A DNA stretch of 64,000 nt from Allantophomopsis cytisporea (GCA_024752435.1 CP103020.1:682001-746000); one strand, 5' to 3'. Positions 1-10,726 are shown, counted from the first letter of the stretch. Notes: a model not told the origin generated them from the letters alone. Numbers and translations: made by a program.

Positions 1-1915
1 ATGCTGTGCTCAAGACCTCTAAGGGTAACACCGAGGCTTACCACACTCGTGTAGTTGCTCTTCTGAAACTCGACCGCTTCGATGATGCACTTCGGGCTAT
101 GGACGATGGAGGAGATAAATTGGCTGCGCGATGTGCCCTTGAGAAGGCATATGCCTTGTACAAAACAGGACAGCTATCGGAAGCTGCTGCTATCATTACC
201 AGTGCCAAGGGTGGGGATGAGAGGGCGCTGAAACATGTTCAGGCGCAGGTGGCCTATCGAGATGAGAGATTCGAAGATGCTGCAAATATATATGCTGAGC
301 TGTCGCATAGAGCTGGTGGAGTAGAGGGAGAGGAGAATGATCTCAGAATCAATGGATTGGCTGCCGATGCACAATTAGAATGGTCTGGAAAGGCGACACA
401 ATCGCGAGAGGTTGAGAGAGAGGATTTGGAGGCTTTCGAGACTGCCTACAATGCTGCTTGTGGTTGTATTGCACGCGGAGAATTAGAGAAGGGCGTAATG
501 CTACTAGGTAGAGCAAGAAAGCTCTGTGAGGCTCTAGATGAGTTAACTGATGAGGAAAGAACGGGCGAGCTATTGCCAATAATGGTGCAACAGGCCTACG
601 TGCTTGTACGCTTAGGCAAGCTGGGAGAGGCCGAGAAGTTGCAGGAGATGATCAGTACAGCAGAGTATGTTGGCTTATATAATATTTCAGAACTATCTAA
701 TGGATTCACAGTGTACCTGAGCCGCCGACGAAACTCATTGCACAGAGCAATGCACTCGCGGCTTCGACTAGTGTGACAAACCCGTACGAATTACAGCGTC
801 ATCTCGAATCGGCGCCGAAGCTGCTACAAAACGAGAGACTATTTGACTACCAGGACTCAGTGTTTCGTCGCAATCGCTACGCTGTTGCTCTCAAGTCTCA
901 TAAGTACAAGGGTGTTGCTCTCAGTACTTCAAAATTCCTTGCCAAACACCCATCACCTACTTTAGATCCAACAGTGAACAACATTTCTGTTCTCAACGCT
1001 TCAGCCCATACAGAATGTGCTGTATCAAAATCTGCCATCAAGGATGTCCTTCCAGAACTAGAGAAGCGCCCTCTTGATGTTGGACTGCTCCTCACAGTAG
1101 TCCAGCTATATGCGCTTGTTGATAATTTTGCTGCAGCAATCGAAGTTGTGGAAGCATTCTTTAAGCGTTTGGAAGTAGCCAATAAGGAAGAGATGCGATT
1201 TGCGCCGGGCTTAGTTGCACTAGCAGTGTCACTATACAGGTCACAAGGGCGTATCGGTCTGTTACGATCCGAGCTTTCGAAAGCGTCCAGTTATTGGCGA
1301 TCTAAGCCACAAGGTGCCGAGAGCCTGCTCAGAGCCGCCGGTATCGAGTTACTAGAGAGTGGAAAGGCTGCGGACCTTGAAGCTGCCAGAGAAATCTTCT
1401 CCAGTTTGCGAGAGAAGAACCCACACGATCGCGTGGCTATTGCTGGCTTCGTAGCTAGCCACGCTGCTTCTAACCCTTCTCAAGTCCAAGGTGAAGCAGA
1501 GAAGATGACCGATATTGAGAAACTCATCGCTGATGTAGATGTTGATGCATTACTTGATGCTGGTGTAGCGACTAGAGCACCAGTTCAAGTCGCAAGCAGC
1601 AAGAAGCGTTCAGGACAGGATATCGAGATGAAGGATGCGCCTGCCCCAAAGCCCAAGAAGATCAGGAAGAACAAAATGCCAAAGGACTTTGTCGCTGGCA
1701 AGGTTGTAGATCCAGAACGTTGGCTGCCAATGAGAGATAGAAGTTCATACAGAGCTCCCAAAGGCAAGAAGGGAAAGAAGAAGGCTAACGATCTCACTCA
1801 GGGTGGTGTGGTGAAAGATGAAGAGGCATTGGAGCTTGTAGGGGGTAGCCAGGTGAAAGTCGAGAAGGCCAGTGGAGGTGCCAACAAAAAGAAGAAGGGC
1901 AAGGGAAAGAAATAA
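1..1915 (+). CDS. SRP72: Signal recognition particle subunit SRP72, 5' end missing
   Basis: SRP72 is the largest protein of the signal recognition particle. It binds SRP68 and the SRP RNA and helps target nascent secretory proteins to the ER. The frame is already open at base 1, so the N-terminus lies upstream; about 622 residues are present. Exons are <1-664 and 712-1915. The 47-nt intron (665-711, GTATGT...CTAAT...CAG) is placed because it joins two overlapping frames into a continuous helical TPR protein (...STADVPEPPTKLIAQSN...). The N-terminal part is TPR-like. Near the C-terminus is the SRP72 RNA-binding signature DPERWLPMRDRSSYR, followed by the Lys/Gly-rich end KKKKGKGKK, both hallmarks of the family. 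Identity is secure; the splice site is inferred by eye. Confidence 0.93.
665..711 (+). other. Intron in SRP72
   Basis: This intron starts GTATGT, has a CTAAT-like branch site and ends in CAG. It is 47 nt, so reading through it shifts the frame. Removing it restores one long SRP72 frame. Confidence 0.85.
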
Positions 1916-2408
1916 GTGAGCACCATTAGGACAATCTGATACGTGTTCTTCCCATGGATTGAAATCTCATTTGGAAGCCTCGACTGTGTTCACTATTTGT
2001 TTTGCTTCTACGTACTTCTGCCACTTAGCACAGAGGCTTTGCGATAGAATCAGGCTGGATTAAAAGGCATCCCGGTATTGCAGTGTGGTATGATTAAATG
2101 AGGAAAAGATATGGCCAAAAGCAATATGCATTACGTATGTAAAACTAGTCCCTAAAATATTAAAACAACTATAAAATCAAGCCCTCTCTCACTTTCATGA
2201 TCTTACGCTTGCGTAGACGCTGATGATGTGAGTTGAGGGGAAACCTTAGTTCGCTTAGGTAGAAAGCTATCACGGAACAACAGTCGCGTCGCGTCAACCA
2301 CATCAAGCTTCATACCCCACACGAACCCATGCATATTTGACCGACAATATGCTATAAACTACGCTCAAACGAACTTTCAAACCAAAGGCACGTATTGAAA
2401 CAGTAACT
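1916..2408. other. Intergenic region between SRP72 and the KEN-box protein gene
   Basis: This is 493 bases between two + strand genes. It must hold the 3' UTR of SRP72 and the promoter and leader of the next gene. I see no coding potential and no clear TATA box. An AT-rich run lies at about 2150-2180. Confidence 0.7.
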
Positions 2409-4334
2409 ATGCCTCGACCAAAGCGCACCAAGGTCGCACCCTCTGTGCCTACGACACGCGTCACAAAATCAACCGCAACAACAAGAACTACCCGTAAGAC
2501 AGCGGATTCTGTCCCACAACAAATAGATGATATCAGCGAGGTAGAAGAGACGCCAAAAACAAGATCTAAACGCGCTCGAACTTCCAATGCCTCTGTTGCG
2601 ACAAGTACAACTACACGATCCCGTAGGACCGCGTCCTTGGCTACCTCTGGCCCAAGCAATGCCGAGGTATTGGAGGGACTAAAAAACAGGCACGACGTGG
2701 CACTGGCACGGCTAGCAACAGAGAATATCGAATCAGGAAGCGAGAAGTCAATTACAATATCTTCTGCAGAAGCAGAGGAACAACTGAGCAGTAGTAGCAG
2801 CCCATCGATCGAGATGAGTCGACGCGAAGCAGCTCCGTCAGTGAATGGGAACTCTATTTTGAGTGTTAAGAACTTCCGAAGACGACCACGCGAAGGCAGT
2901 ATTCTGGGCAGAGCAGCAGCAAGAGGGAGATCGAGCAGTGTGGAGTCTGACATTGGCGCTGAGGCAGGCATGGTGAACGCGCTGCGACCCGAAAACTCAA
3001 CGTTAGCAACAGGGAAATTCAGACGGAGAGCAAGAGAGCCAAGTATTTTGGGTGCTGCAGTAGATCGTCAACGATCAAGCAGTCCAGCTTTAGAATTGGA
3101 GATGGACATGGATAGTACAGGCTTGGCTTCTGCTGTAGCTACACCAGCACAGACACAACCGGGATCTGCACTCAAGTTTGGTACGTTTCGCCGCCGGGTC
3201 AGACAGCCAAGTATCCTCAGCTCAGCTCAAAAACCGCGTGGTAATGCTTTTGGGCTCCCTGATGACGATGACTTTGCGCCTGAAGACGAGTCAACACCTC
3301 TAAATCTATCCAAAAATCGAGCTGAGGTAGGAGCAAGCTCACAACAACCTGTTTCTTCTTTGGCATCTCGAAAGCGTAAGGCATCTGACATAGAGGTACC
3401 GCGCTCGTCACCTATTGAAAGCTCTGAAACCGACATCTATGGACTTGAAACAATACCAGCTACCGCTTCTCAGAGAACGCGTCGCGAGAGTACAGCACCA
3501 GAAGAAGAATCAGAGCTTGAAGAGGAGCTTGAAGTAGAAGCACCTGTTGATTCGGAGATGCGTCCAGCAACCCCAGATGCTCGAAATGATACTATGGCAC
3601 CACCATTAAGTAGTAGTCCATTACCAACTATTGAAACGCCACCACGAGACCACTCGCTACGTTCTGTACCCCCGCCTGCAGTAGGAAAAAGAAGACAGCC
3701 AGCTCGAAATCAACAACATCATGTTACTGCAACACAGGATTCGCCAATTTCATCGCCCCCACCACTCACACACTCTCCAAACTACAAGAAGCCTACAGCC
3801 ACAAGGAAGGTCAAGGAGCAAAAGAGACCAGATACATTCTCCACAGCTCAACTTCAAGATCTGCTACCCAGGCGACGAAGACGTCAACAGCGCGATGAGT
3901 TTGATGTACCAACTTCATCAGATGAACTCGATACGAGTGGCTTACGCGACTCAGACGATGAGTTAAGCCATCTCACTGGGCAAACCAGCCGTCGAACACC
4001 AGGTGTTCCATCTCTCGCGTCCATGAAAAAGAAACCCGCGCCCAAGCCATCTTCCAAGAAAACTACGCCGGCCAAACCAACTACCAGGCGCACATATGCT
4101 AGCCGACGGGCCGCTGGCTCAGATAAAGAGAACGCTGCAGAGGGCAGTGACGAAGAGATGGAAGATTCCCTAGCGCCAATTCGCGACGTGGAGAGTGAGG
4201 AGAGTCAGGAGTTGGAGAAGAGGCTGGGCCGGGAGCTGAAGCTCATGAAGAGGAAGTTTGAGGATGTGGATAAGTGGGAGCTGGAATTTGAGGAGGTCAC
4301 GGCTAGTAGCAGCAGCCCCAGGGACGCAAGATGA
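2409..4334 (+). CDS. Unidentified disordered basic protein with KEN box and three FRRRxRxxSIL motifs
   Basis: A single-exon protein of 641 residues that I do not recognise. It starts MPRPKRTK and is rich in Arg, Ser and Thr, with almost no predicted globular segment. Three copies of a short motif, FRRRxRxxSIL, begin at about F156, F204 and F260, and the first two are followed by an SSS-containing tail. A basic patch LLPRRRRRQ lies at about 485-493. A KEN box (DKEN, 572-575) follows RTYASRRAAGS. The extreme C-terminus is charged and probably helical, ending in the aromatic/acidic stretch VDKWELEFEEV. KEN boxes mark APC/C-Cdh1 substrates, so a nuclear, cell-cycle-regulated role is plausible. 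The overall plan (disordered, KEN box, conserved C-terminal aromatic/acidic helix) loosely resembles sororin-type cohesin regulators, but that is speculation. The long minus-strand frame at 2303-2971 is a shadow. Confidence 0.85.
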   Translation: MPRPKRTKVAPSVPTTRVTKSTATTRTTRKTADSVPQQIDDISEVEETPKTRSKRARTSNASVATSTTTRSRRTASLATSGPSNAEVLEGLKNRHDVALARLATENIESGSEKSITISSAEAEEQLSSSSSPSIEMSRREAAPSVNGNSILSVKNFRRRPREGSILGRAAARGRSSSVESDIGAEAGMVNALRPENSTLATGKFRRRAREPSILGAAVDRQRSSSPALELEMDMDSTGLASAVATPAQTQPGSALKFGTFRRRVRQPSILSSAQKPRGNAFGLPDDDDFAPEDESTPLNLSKNRAEVGASSQQPVSSLASRKRKASDIEVPRSSPIESSETDIYGLETIPATASQRTRRESTAPEEESELEEELEVEAPVDSEMRPATPDARNDTMAPPLSSSPLPTIETPPRDHSLRSVPPPAVGKRRQPARNQQHHVTATQDSPISSPPPLTHSPNYKKPTATRKVKEQKRPDTFSTAQLQDLLPRRRRRQQRDEFDVPTSSDELDTSGLRDSDDELSHLTGQTSRRTPGVPSLASMKKKPAPKPSSKKTTPAKPTTRRTYASRRAAGSDKENAAEGSDEEMEDSLAPIRDVESEESQELEKRLGRELKLMKRKFEDVDKWELEFEEVTASSSSPRDAR

Positions 4335-4848
4335 ACCTTGCTAGTTTTTTTATGTTATGAACTGCGAGCTGTAAAATGAAAAATGGATTTATTAGGTGTC
4401 TAGGGGTTTTAGGGTTATCATGAATGAAGAAACGGGTTGCGGACTTATTTCATTTGCTCTACTTGCATCGAGTTTGATTGCTATTTTGCTATTTTGCTAG
4501 TTTTACTATTTCTGCGAGTGCTTGAGATGTTCAAGCTATATTATGTTACATCCCTGAACTTTCCAAGGAGCCTTCACATTGCAAATAACTAACCTTGAAT
4601 CACGTGAAATATCACTTGGCTGGAAGAAGTGAATACGTCCAAGAATATGTATGATTGGTATTCTTATCTATACCTCAAGAAATGACAATGAAGCTGATGT
4701 ACACGTATGTCCACCCCAAAACACCATGCATGCTGCACCCACAGATAATAGAACGAACCTCCGCAATGCCGCTTTGCATGCCACACCAAATCCATAATTC
4801 TCCAATCCAAATAAACCCCCTTCGTCCCCAGCATACAATTTACCACGT
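4335..4848. other. Convergent intergenic region
   Basis: This is 514 bases between the stop codons of the KEN-box gene (+) and alpha-actinin (-), so it should hold two 3' UTRs and terminators. It is AT-rich. The small frames at 4655-4951 have no coding character. Confidence 0.7.
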
Positions 4849-7800
4849 TCACGAAGAAGTCTCGTCATCATTAGAAGCACCGTTTGTATCCTCACCTTCA
4901 AACCTGCCCTCATCCGGATGTGAAATCATGTGGTCCATGAATTCGATATAATCGTACTGCGGCATTCCACGGTCCTCCTTGACATCTGGGCCCTTATGAA
5001 GAGGCATGAATTCCTTGAGCTTGTCAATGACCTCATCAGGGACTAGACTGTGTCTAAGATCCATCTCAGTGACATAAGGCTTGCCATCGGCAACCTCTCT
5101 GAAACTCTGGAAGACTTGTTCTGCAGTGTTCTGATCCTCAGTGACATCGACCATGAAACGAATGAATTGCTCAAAGGTCACGTAGTCTGTTCCGTTGGAT
5201 GTCTCCAAGAAGTAATCGTGCATTTCATCTTCGGAGAAAACAAGGCCGAGGGATGCCAGAGCAGCTGAGAATTCAAGTTCTTGTAAGGAGTTAGAAGCGT
5301 CACGATCAAAATGACGGAAGACACTCTCGAACTCTTCAAGTTGGATTGGTGTCAAATTAGTCATGTTTCGTGCTACCACTTGGTTGTCGAGGAAAGCTAG
5401 CTTCTTCGAGACCGAGTTCTTCACAAGTCCAAGTTCATAGCATAATTCGTCATATGTATATGTTGTAAAATCGTTTTCTTCAATATTGGCTTCTTCGCAT
5501 TGTTGGTCGACAGCAGCAATTTTCTCGAGGTACGCGTCTAGAGGCGGTAAGTTTTCGTTTAGTCGGCGAACATGTACCAACTGGTCTTCGACATCACCTT
5601 CCAGACCAGATATAGCCAGTTGCATGGTATTGAGAGCCATTGCAAAATCATTCGCCTTATCAGCGAAGGATTTCCGAAGGGCATTTTTGATACTGCGGAC
5701 CGTTAGTTCGGATTAACTTGTAGGGTCAAATAACTTACTCCCTTATTGTCTCATTGATGAGCTGACCTCTTGACATTTCGGACTTCATCAACGAGGCCCA
5801 TGCCTGTTCCATAACATCCAATCTCAACTCTGGCGGTGGGTCATATGGTTTAAGGCGGTATGTGCTTAACTTTGTCTTGATGTTACCAAGTAGGGCTGCA
5901 AGATCACTCTTCTCCGCAACCCACTCTCTCTTCTTTCCTCTTTTATAGGCACTGAACTCTGTCGCTTGTTTCTTCGCATCCACATATGTGCCCTCAAAAG
6001 TTGAGTCCTGCCACTTTTGACTTTGCTCTCCAATAACTTTCAATAGCTGTCTCATACGCTGCTCGAAAGCTGTCTGCATCTCCCATGCTCCCTGCATGTT
6101 GTTCACAAACTTCTCAACTCGTCGTCCAGCATTCTCGACCTTTTCCATTTGCGAGAAGGCATGGAACCAGTAGGCAATATACGTCATCATACTTCGCTCA
6201 TCAGGCTTCGCGACATCGCACACATCTTCGACATCCAACAATGCAGGAATTCCAATTTCCTTGCTCGCAATATCGAAGGCCAATTGCATGTTCCCCTTAT
6301 GGTCATCTTTATCGAGAGCATCGTAATCAATCAGATCAGGTCGATGAATGTCCAGTAGCGCACAGAATGCAAGTCCATTGTTCCAACTCGAGCTGAAGTC
6401 CCTCATCTCGATCTCATCATAACATGCAGTCTTTCTCTGACACCACAAGAGCAGACCCTCTTTAGCTGTCATACCCTCCTCATTGATATCGGAGATTGTG
6501 AATCGCAGAATCAAGGTCCAAATAAGTCCGAGGATGATTTTTCTATTTCCATCTACCACATCCTCAGCACCAATGTTTGTCATTTGAATACCGCGCGACT
6601 TGATGAAATCAAGCGACAGGTTTGCATTTTCGAATCGTTGTACTCGAAGTTTTGGTTTCGCGGCATATCGACCAAGTGATTCGTTCGAGAGACATTCGAG
6701 AAGATGGATGAGCAATACCTATCCAAATACATTAGCACTATCATTTCGCAATTCTGAAATTATTGGAATACTTACACCATCACTCAGGTCCTTCACCAGA
6801 TCTTCCACCACCTTGTTTCGTACTACAATTTTTGTATTCATCCTAGAAACATATCGTATTAGTTCGTAATCCTTCCATGCACCAGATCCCCATCCTACTC
6901 ACCATTTCGTAAAGGTCTTCTGCTGTACCGTGATCCACTTGTGCTGCTCCGCGATACCCATCTTGACTGATTTACGTTCATGTGCTGGCTCAACAGCTGC
7001 AAGCGCCTCCTGGACTGTTCCACTCTGGTAATCGCTGCTGGTGGTACGGTGTCTACCTCTTCTCTGTACAGGTAACTCTCTCTTGGCTTTCTTGCTTGTA
7101 AGAACAAAGCTCTCTGTAGCACTTCTTCGTTCTCTGCCAGTAGCGAGGGTGTGCGAGCGTGTACGGTTTTGTAAACGCCTGCTTTTTGGACTCGAACTCT
7201 CTTTGTCAATGGGATTATTAGGAGAGTCGACAATATGGTGCGAAGTAGTAAGGAGCTCCGGGTTAGTTTGAGTAGATAGCCGATGGAAATGGCTACTCAG
7301 GATGTCGGGAGTTTCTTGTGGAGCCTTCCCAGGAACAACAACAGCGAATCTGCTTTCCGGGGATTTTGTTGATGGGGACTTTATTTCGTAGATTTCTTGT
7401 TGTTTACCAGGTTCTAAATCGGGAAATGCCGGTGGTTCGAAGGGCAGTTGTTTATGAGGGATAATAGCAGCAGCAGCAGCAGCAGCTTGGATAGCATTGG
7501 TGGTGGTACTAGCGGCGGGCGCGCCCAGCCTGTCGTGGTGCTTGTGCTTGTGCTTGTACTTTGACTTGTCCACGGCTAATAATGATGGGCCCTCCTCACT
7601 CTCACCCTGGTCACGGCCACGACCACCACCACCACAATCATTCACTCCGCTTTCCCTTTCCCATTGTGATACCCCTGAACATTGATGAGATGGAATAATG
7701 CGCGCTTGACATGGCTCCAGCATGTCTTCTACCGCTTCCAGCGCATCCACCCTATTTCCAGTCCCCACATCTTCCACTAAATTATCGTAATAGCCCTGTA

Positions 7801-8200
7801 AATTCACCTGTCCCTTCCCCAACTCACCACCCAAGTCCGTGTGCTTGGTGCTATTCCCGTCCCTCTTCTCCACTGTAGAATGATTCCCAAATGAATCATT
7901 TTCTTTCTGCAGGGTCGCATCCGTAAGGCTTGCAATTGAAATTACTGAACCCTCAGCTTCGCATTTCGATATCGTATCCGACGTCTCCTCTTTATTTCGC
8001 AAGGAGCTTTCTGTATCGCGTGCCACGGTCGGACTTGTGACCACTGCATTCTCTTGAGAAACAGGCACTCTGGCCAGTTCTTCATCAAGATTTCGCGGCA
8101 CAAATTCCGGTGGAGTCTCTGGTCGTGTCTCAGTGGACGAGTGTGTGGGAGAAGCATTGTCAGTCGAGTCACGCGACTTGTCTTTCTTGAATAACCACAT
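4849..8200 (-). CDS. Alpha-actinin with long N-terminal extension
   Basis: Alpha-actinin is an actin-filament cross-linker that in fungi acts at the contractile ring and septum. Exons on the minus strand are 8200-6903, 6842-6776, 6718-5739 and 5692-4849, giving 1062 residues; introns are 60, 57 and 46 nt. Residues 422-530 form CH1 (WITVQQKTFTKW...) and about 531-645 form CH2, together the actin-binding domain. About 650-840 is the spectrin-like rod. The C-terminus has EF-hands; the first loop (about 911-922, D-R-D-A-S-N-S-L-Q-E-L-E) keeps the calcium-ligand positions. Filamentous-fungal alpha-actinins are about 650 residues. An internal Met at 6961-6959 (MGIAEQHKW, residue 414) would give 649 residues and is the likely core start. 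The preceding 413 codons are open, Ser/Pro/Glu-rich and begin MWLFKKDKSRDS, so a real extension or an alternative isoform is possible. Confidence 0.93.
7466..7486 (+). repeat. CAG/AGC trinucleotide microsatellite
   Basis: About seven AGC units lie inside the N-terminal extension of the alpha-actinin frame. On the minus strand they read as an alanine run of about seven residues. Such tracts are length-variable and typical of disordered regions. Confidence 0.8.
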
Positions 8201-8986
8201 GTTTATGATCAGACTCCGGAATCAAATTCAGTGCTCACGATGGTTGATTATGCTTCTTGGGGTCTGAGCCGAGGCCGGGGAGATCGATCTGATGACTGAG
8301 ACCTTTGTCTCTCAGGACGATGGGCATCTGGGGATCTTTATGGGGATATTGGGGAACTGACTACATGTTGTTTCTGGGCATACAAGTGAAACGTCTAGAG
8401 AATCTCAATGCATCCTCAATGCGGTTTTTGTCGTGAAGGGAAGTTGTGTCAGACCATCCATGCTGTGAAATCTATATTGCTATGCATAAATTTATGGCCT
8501 CATTGCTCGTGAAGATTCAGGAGAACATGACGAGGGTGTGAACCTGACCAAGTATGTATGTCACAGTTCAATTCGAGACACTTGAGATTGTCACTAACGC
8601 CATTTTAGAAGAATAAGATACGATTGTAAGTTTAGTTGTGTAAATACATTATATACAATAAATTGTGGTGGTTGCTCAAGCTTCGAGAAAATCCAAGTGC
8701 ATCTGAGACGCAACGCATGATTGCTTTCGAAACATGAGACGACCATCTTATGTCGCCATCCTGACGCATATTGAAACCCAAAACACCCACCCACCCCCAA
8801 GAACTTCTTACATCCTATAAGGAAGATTGAAGCACTTCCCTGGAACATGTACAATGACGTCCGAAACCTGTCTAAGCCCCAAATTCTGCGTTCCATCAAC
8901 CGGTCTATGAGCTTGAAACTAGACTTGCAAGTGAAGACCGATCGTAGATTTCAGAACCAATGCAACTCGAACAGTGTTCACTATAC
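8201..8986. other. Intergenic region upstream of alpha-actinin
   Basis: This is 786 bases between the alpha-actinin start and the stop codon of the chitin-binding protein gene, both on the minus strand. It should hold the alpha-actinin promoter and the 3' UTR of the upstream gene. I see no convincing gene or repeat. Confidence 0.65.
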
Positions 8987-10549
8987 TTAGTTGGCAGACC
9001 CTCCTACAGATGCACCTGCACCTCCCGAGCCTCCTACAGACCCGCCAACACCTGCTCCAGCACTCCCACCAACATCACCTCCAGCAGAACCACCCACGCC
9101 AGCATCTCCACTGACTCCGGCTCCGGCATCCCCACCAACATCACCTCCTACAGAGCCGTCGACTCCAGCATCTCCACTGACACCGGCTCCAGCATCACCC
9201 CCGACAGAGCCATCGACACCAGCGCCTCCACTGACTCCGGCTCCAGCATCACCTGAGCCACTGACACCAACTCCTGCGTCTCCTGCTGCACCTCCACCTA
9301 GTAGGCCACCAAGCTCACCCGAAAGACCTCCACTTGATGAACCACTACCGCCCAAGAGACCACCAAGACCTCCAGTGAGACCTCCAATGCCTCCAGCGGA
9401 ACCCGATCCAGTGGCTGCGCTGCCGTAAGAGCCTGCAGTTCCTGTCGCACCTCCACCTAACAAGCCACCAAGGCCACCTGAAAGGCCTCCACTTGGTAAC
9501 AGGCCACCGCCCAAAAGACCGCCGAGTCCTCCAGAGAGACCACCGCTGCCGCCAGTTGAACCAGAGCCTCCAGCAGATCCAGAACCCCCAGCAGATCCAG
9601 AACCCCCAGCAGATCCAGAACCCCCAGCAGATCCAGAGCCGCTAGCTGAGCCTGAGCCTGAACCTCCAGCGGAACCAGAGCCACCAGCGGAACCAGAGCC
9701 CCCAACTGATCCAGAGCCCCCAGCTGAGCCTGAACCTCCAGCTGATCCAGAGCCACCAGCAGATCCAGAGCCTGAACCTCCAGCGGAACCAGAGCCGCCA
9801 ACTGAACCGGAGCCTCCAGTTGAGCCAGAGCCCCCAGCAGATCCAGAGCCACCAGCTGAGCCAGAGCCTCCAGCAGATCCAGAGCCTGAACCTCCAGCGG
9901 AACCAGAGCCGCCAACTGAACCGGAGCCTCCAGTTGAGCCAGAGCCCCCAGCAGATCCAGAGCCTGAACCTCCAGCGGAACCAGAGCCGCCAACTGAACC
10001 GGAGCCTCCAGTTGAGCCAGAGCCCCCAGCAGATCCAGAGCCACCAGCTGAGCCAGAGCCTCCAGCAGATCCAGAGCCTGAACCTCCAGCGGAACCAGAG
10101 CCGCCAACTGAACCGGAGCCTCCAGTTGAGCCAGAGCCCCCAGCAGATCCAGAGCCTGAACCTCCAGCTGAGCCAGAGCCGCCAGTTGATCCAGAGCCAC
10201 TGGAGCTTCCTGAATCACCAGAAGAGCCACTGCTCGAAGACCCAGTACAAGTACCAAAGTCAGACTGGCAGGTTGCAGCCGCGCAGTAAGCAGTGCCGTT
10301 TCCACAGTACCCGGAGGTAGAGCAGCATCCACCTTGGTTTACAGCGGCGGAGCAGATGTAGCTGTTATTGTTACCAGCAGCGATGTCACCACAGGTGTTG
10401 TCTGGGCTGGTGAAGGTGCGCTTGTTGAGGTAGTTGAAAAGGCCAATATCGAGCTTGTTCTCCACCACCTTTCCCTGGGTTGGGAGGGCGGAGGTGAAGC
10501 CTGCGAGGGCAATGGCTGTAGCCAGTGTGAAGACTTGGCTGGATTTCAT
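8987..10549 (-). CDS. Secreted CBM18 (hevein-like) chitin-binding protein with long Gly/Ser repeat tail
   Basis: This is an intronless gene of 520 residues. The start is taken at the ATG at 10549-10547 because it opens a classic signal peptide (MKSSQVFTLATAIALAGF); the open frame runs 8 codons further up but only to a GTG. A dibasic site (NKR, 42-44) suggests Kex2 removal of a propeptide. Residues 51-103 carry eight cysteines (53, 66, 75, 76, 82, 89, 94, 101) with CG...GGCCSTSGYCG...CQSDFGTC, the CBM18 chitin-recognition pattern. The rest is low complexity: AGGSGS/TGGSGS/VGGSGS hexads, then Gly-Leu blocks (GGLSGGLGGLLGGG), then GDAGAGVSGDAG-like blocks. No C-terminal hydrophobic GPI signal is visible. 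The likely role is a cell-wall or extracellular chitin-binding protein, either structural or shielding chitin; this is inference. The large antisense frames here are shadows of the repeats. Confidence 0.88.
   Translation of the reverse strand: MKSSQVFTLATAIALAGFTSALPTQGKVVENKLDIGLFNYLNKRTFTSPDNTCGDIAAGNNNSYICSAAVNQGGCCSTSGYCGNGTAYCAAATCQSDFGTCTGSSSSGSSGDSGSSSGSGSTGGSGSAGGSGSGSAGGSGSTGGSGSVGGSGSAGGSGSGSAGGSGSAGGSGSAGGSGSTGGSGSVGGSGSAGGSGSGSAGGSGSTGGSGSVGGSGSAGGSGSGSAGGSGSAGGSGSAGGSGSTGGSGSVGGSGSAGGSGSGSAGGSGSAGGSGSAGGSGSVGGSGSAGGSGSAGGSGSGSASGSGSAGGSGSAGGSGSAGGSGSAGGSGSTGGSGGLSGGLGGLLGGGLLPSGGLSGGLGGLLGGGATGTAGSYGSAATGSGSAGGIGGLTGGLGGLLGGSGSSSGGLSGELGGLLGGGAAGDAGVGVSGSGDAGAGVSGGAGVDGSVGGDAGAGVSGDAGVDGSVGGDVGGDAGAGVSGDAGVGGSAGGDVGGSAGAGVGGSVGGSGGAGASVGGSAN
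9540..10215 (-). repeat. Gly/Ser-coding minisatellite tract
   Basis: This tandem coding repeat is built of 18-nt units for xGGSGS hexads (x = A, T or V) with occasional 24-nt units (AGGSGSGS). Within it, 9768-9959 and 9960-10151 are two tandem copies of a 192-nt (64-codon) block, each made of a 114-nt and a 78-nt sub-block. The two copies appear identical by eye, which points to recent duplication or gene conversion. Confidence 0.88.
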
Positions 10550-10726
10550 CTTGAAAAGAATTGTAAAAGGCACGACCTAGGCGTGTGATGAAGAATGAAT
10601 GTTTTTGTATGCTGTCAAAGCTCAATTTAGATATGATGAGGGAAAAGAAGGAAATTGATCAGAGAATGTGTCTTGAGAAGAGAGAAAGTGAATGGAGTGA
10701 AGAGCAATTGTAGAGTCCAAAGAGAT

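Noticed and set aside
2303..2971. 222-codon minus-strand frame
   Set aside because: It lies antisense to the 5' end of the KEN-box protein gene, is biased to Ser/Val/Leu, and has no domain.
8991..9428. Pro/Ala/Thr-rich plus-strand frame of 145 codons
   Set aside because: It is the complement of the Gly-rich tail coding sequence, low complexity, with no independent feature.
9820..10320. Long open frames on both strands across the Gly/Ser repeat region
   Set aside because: They are periodic shadows of the 18-nt repeat. Only the minus-strand frame with signal peptide and eight-Cys domain makes biological sense.
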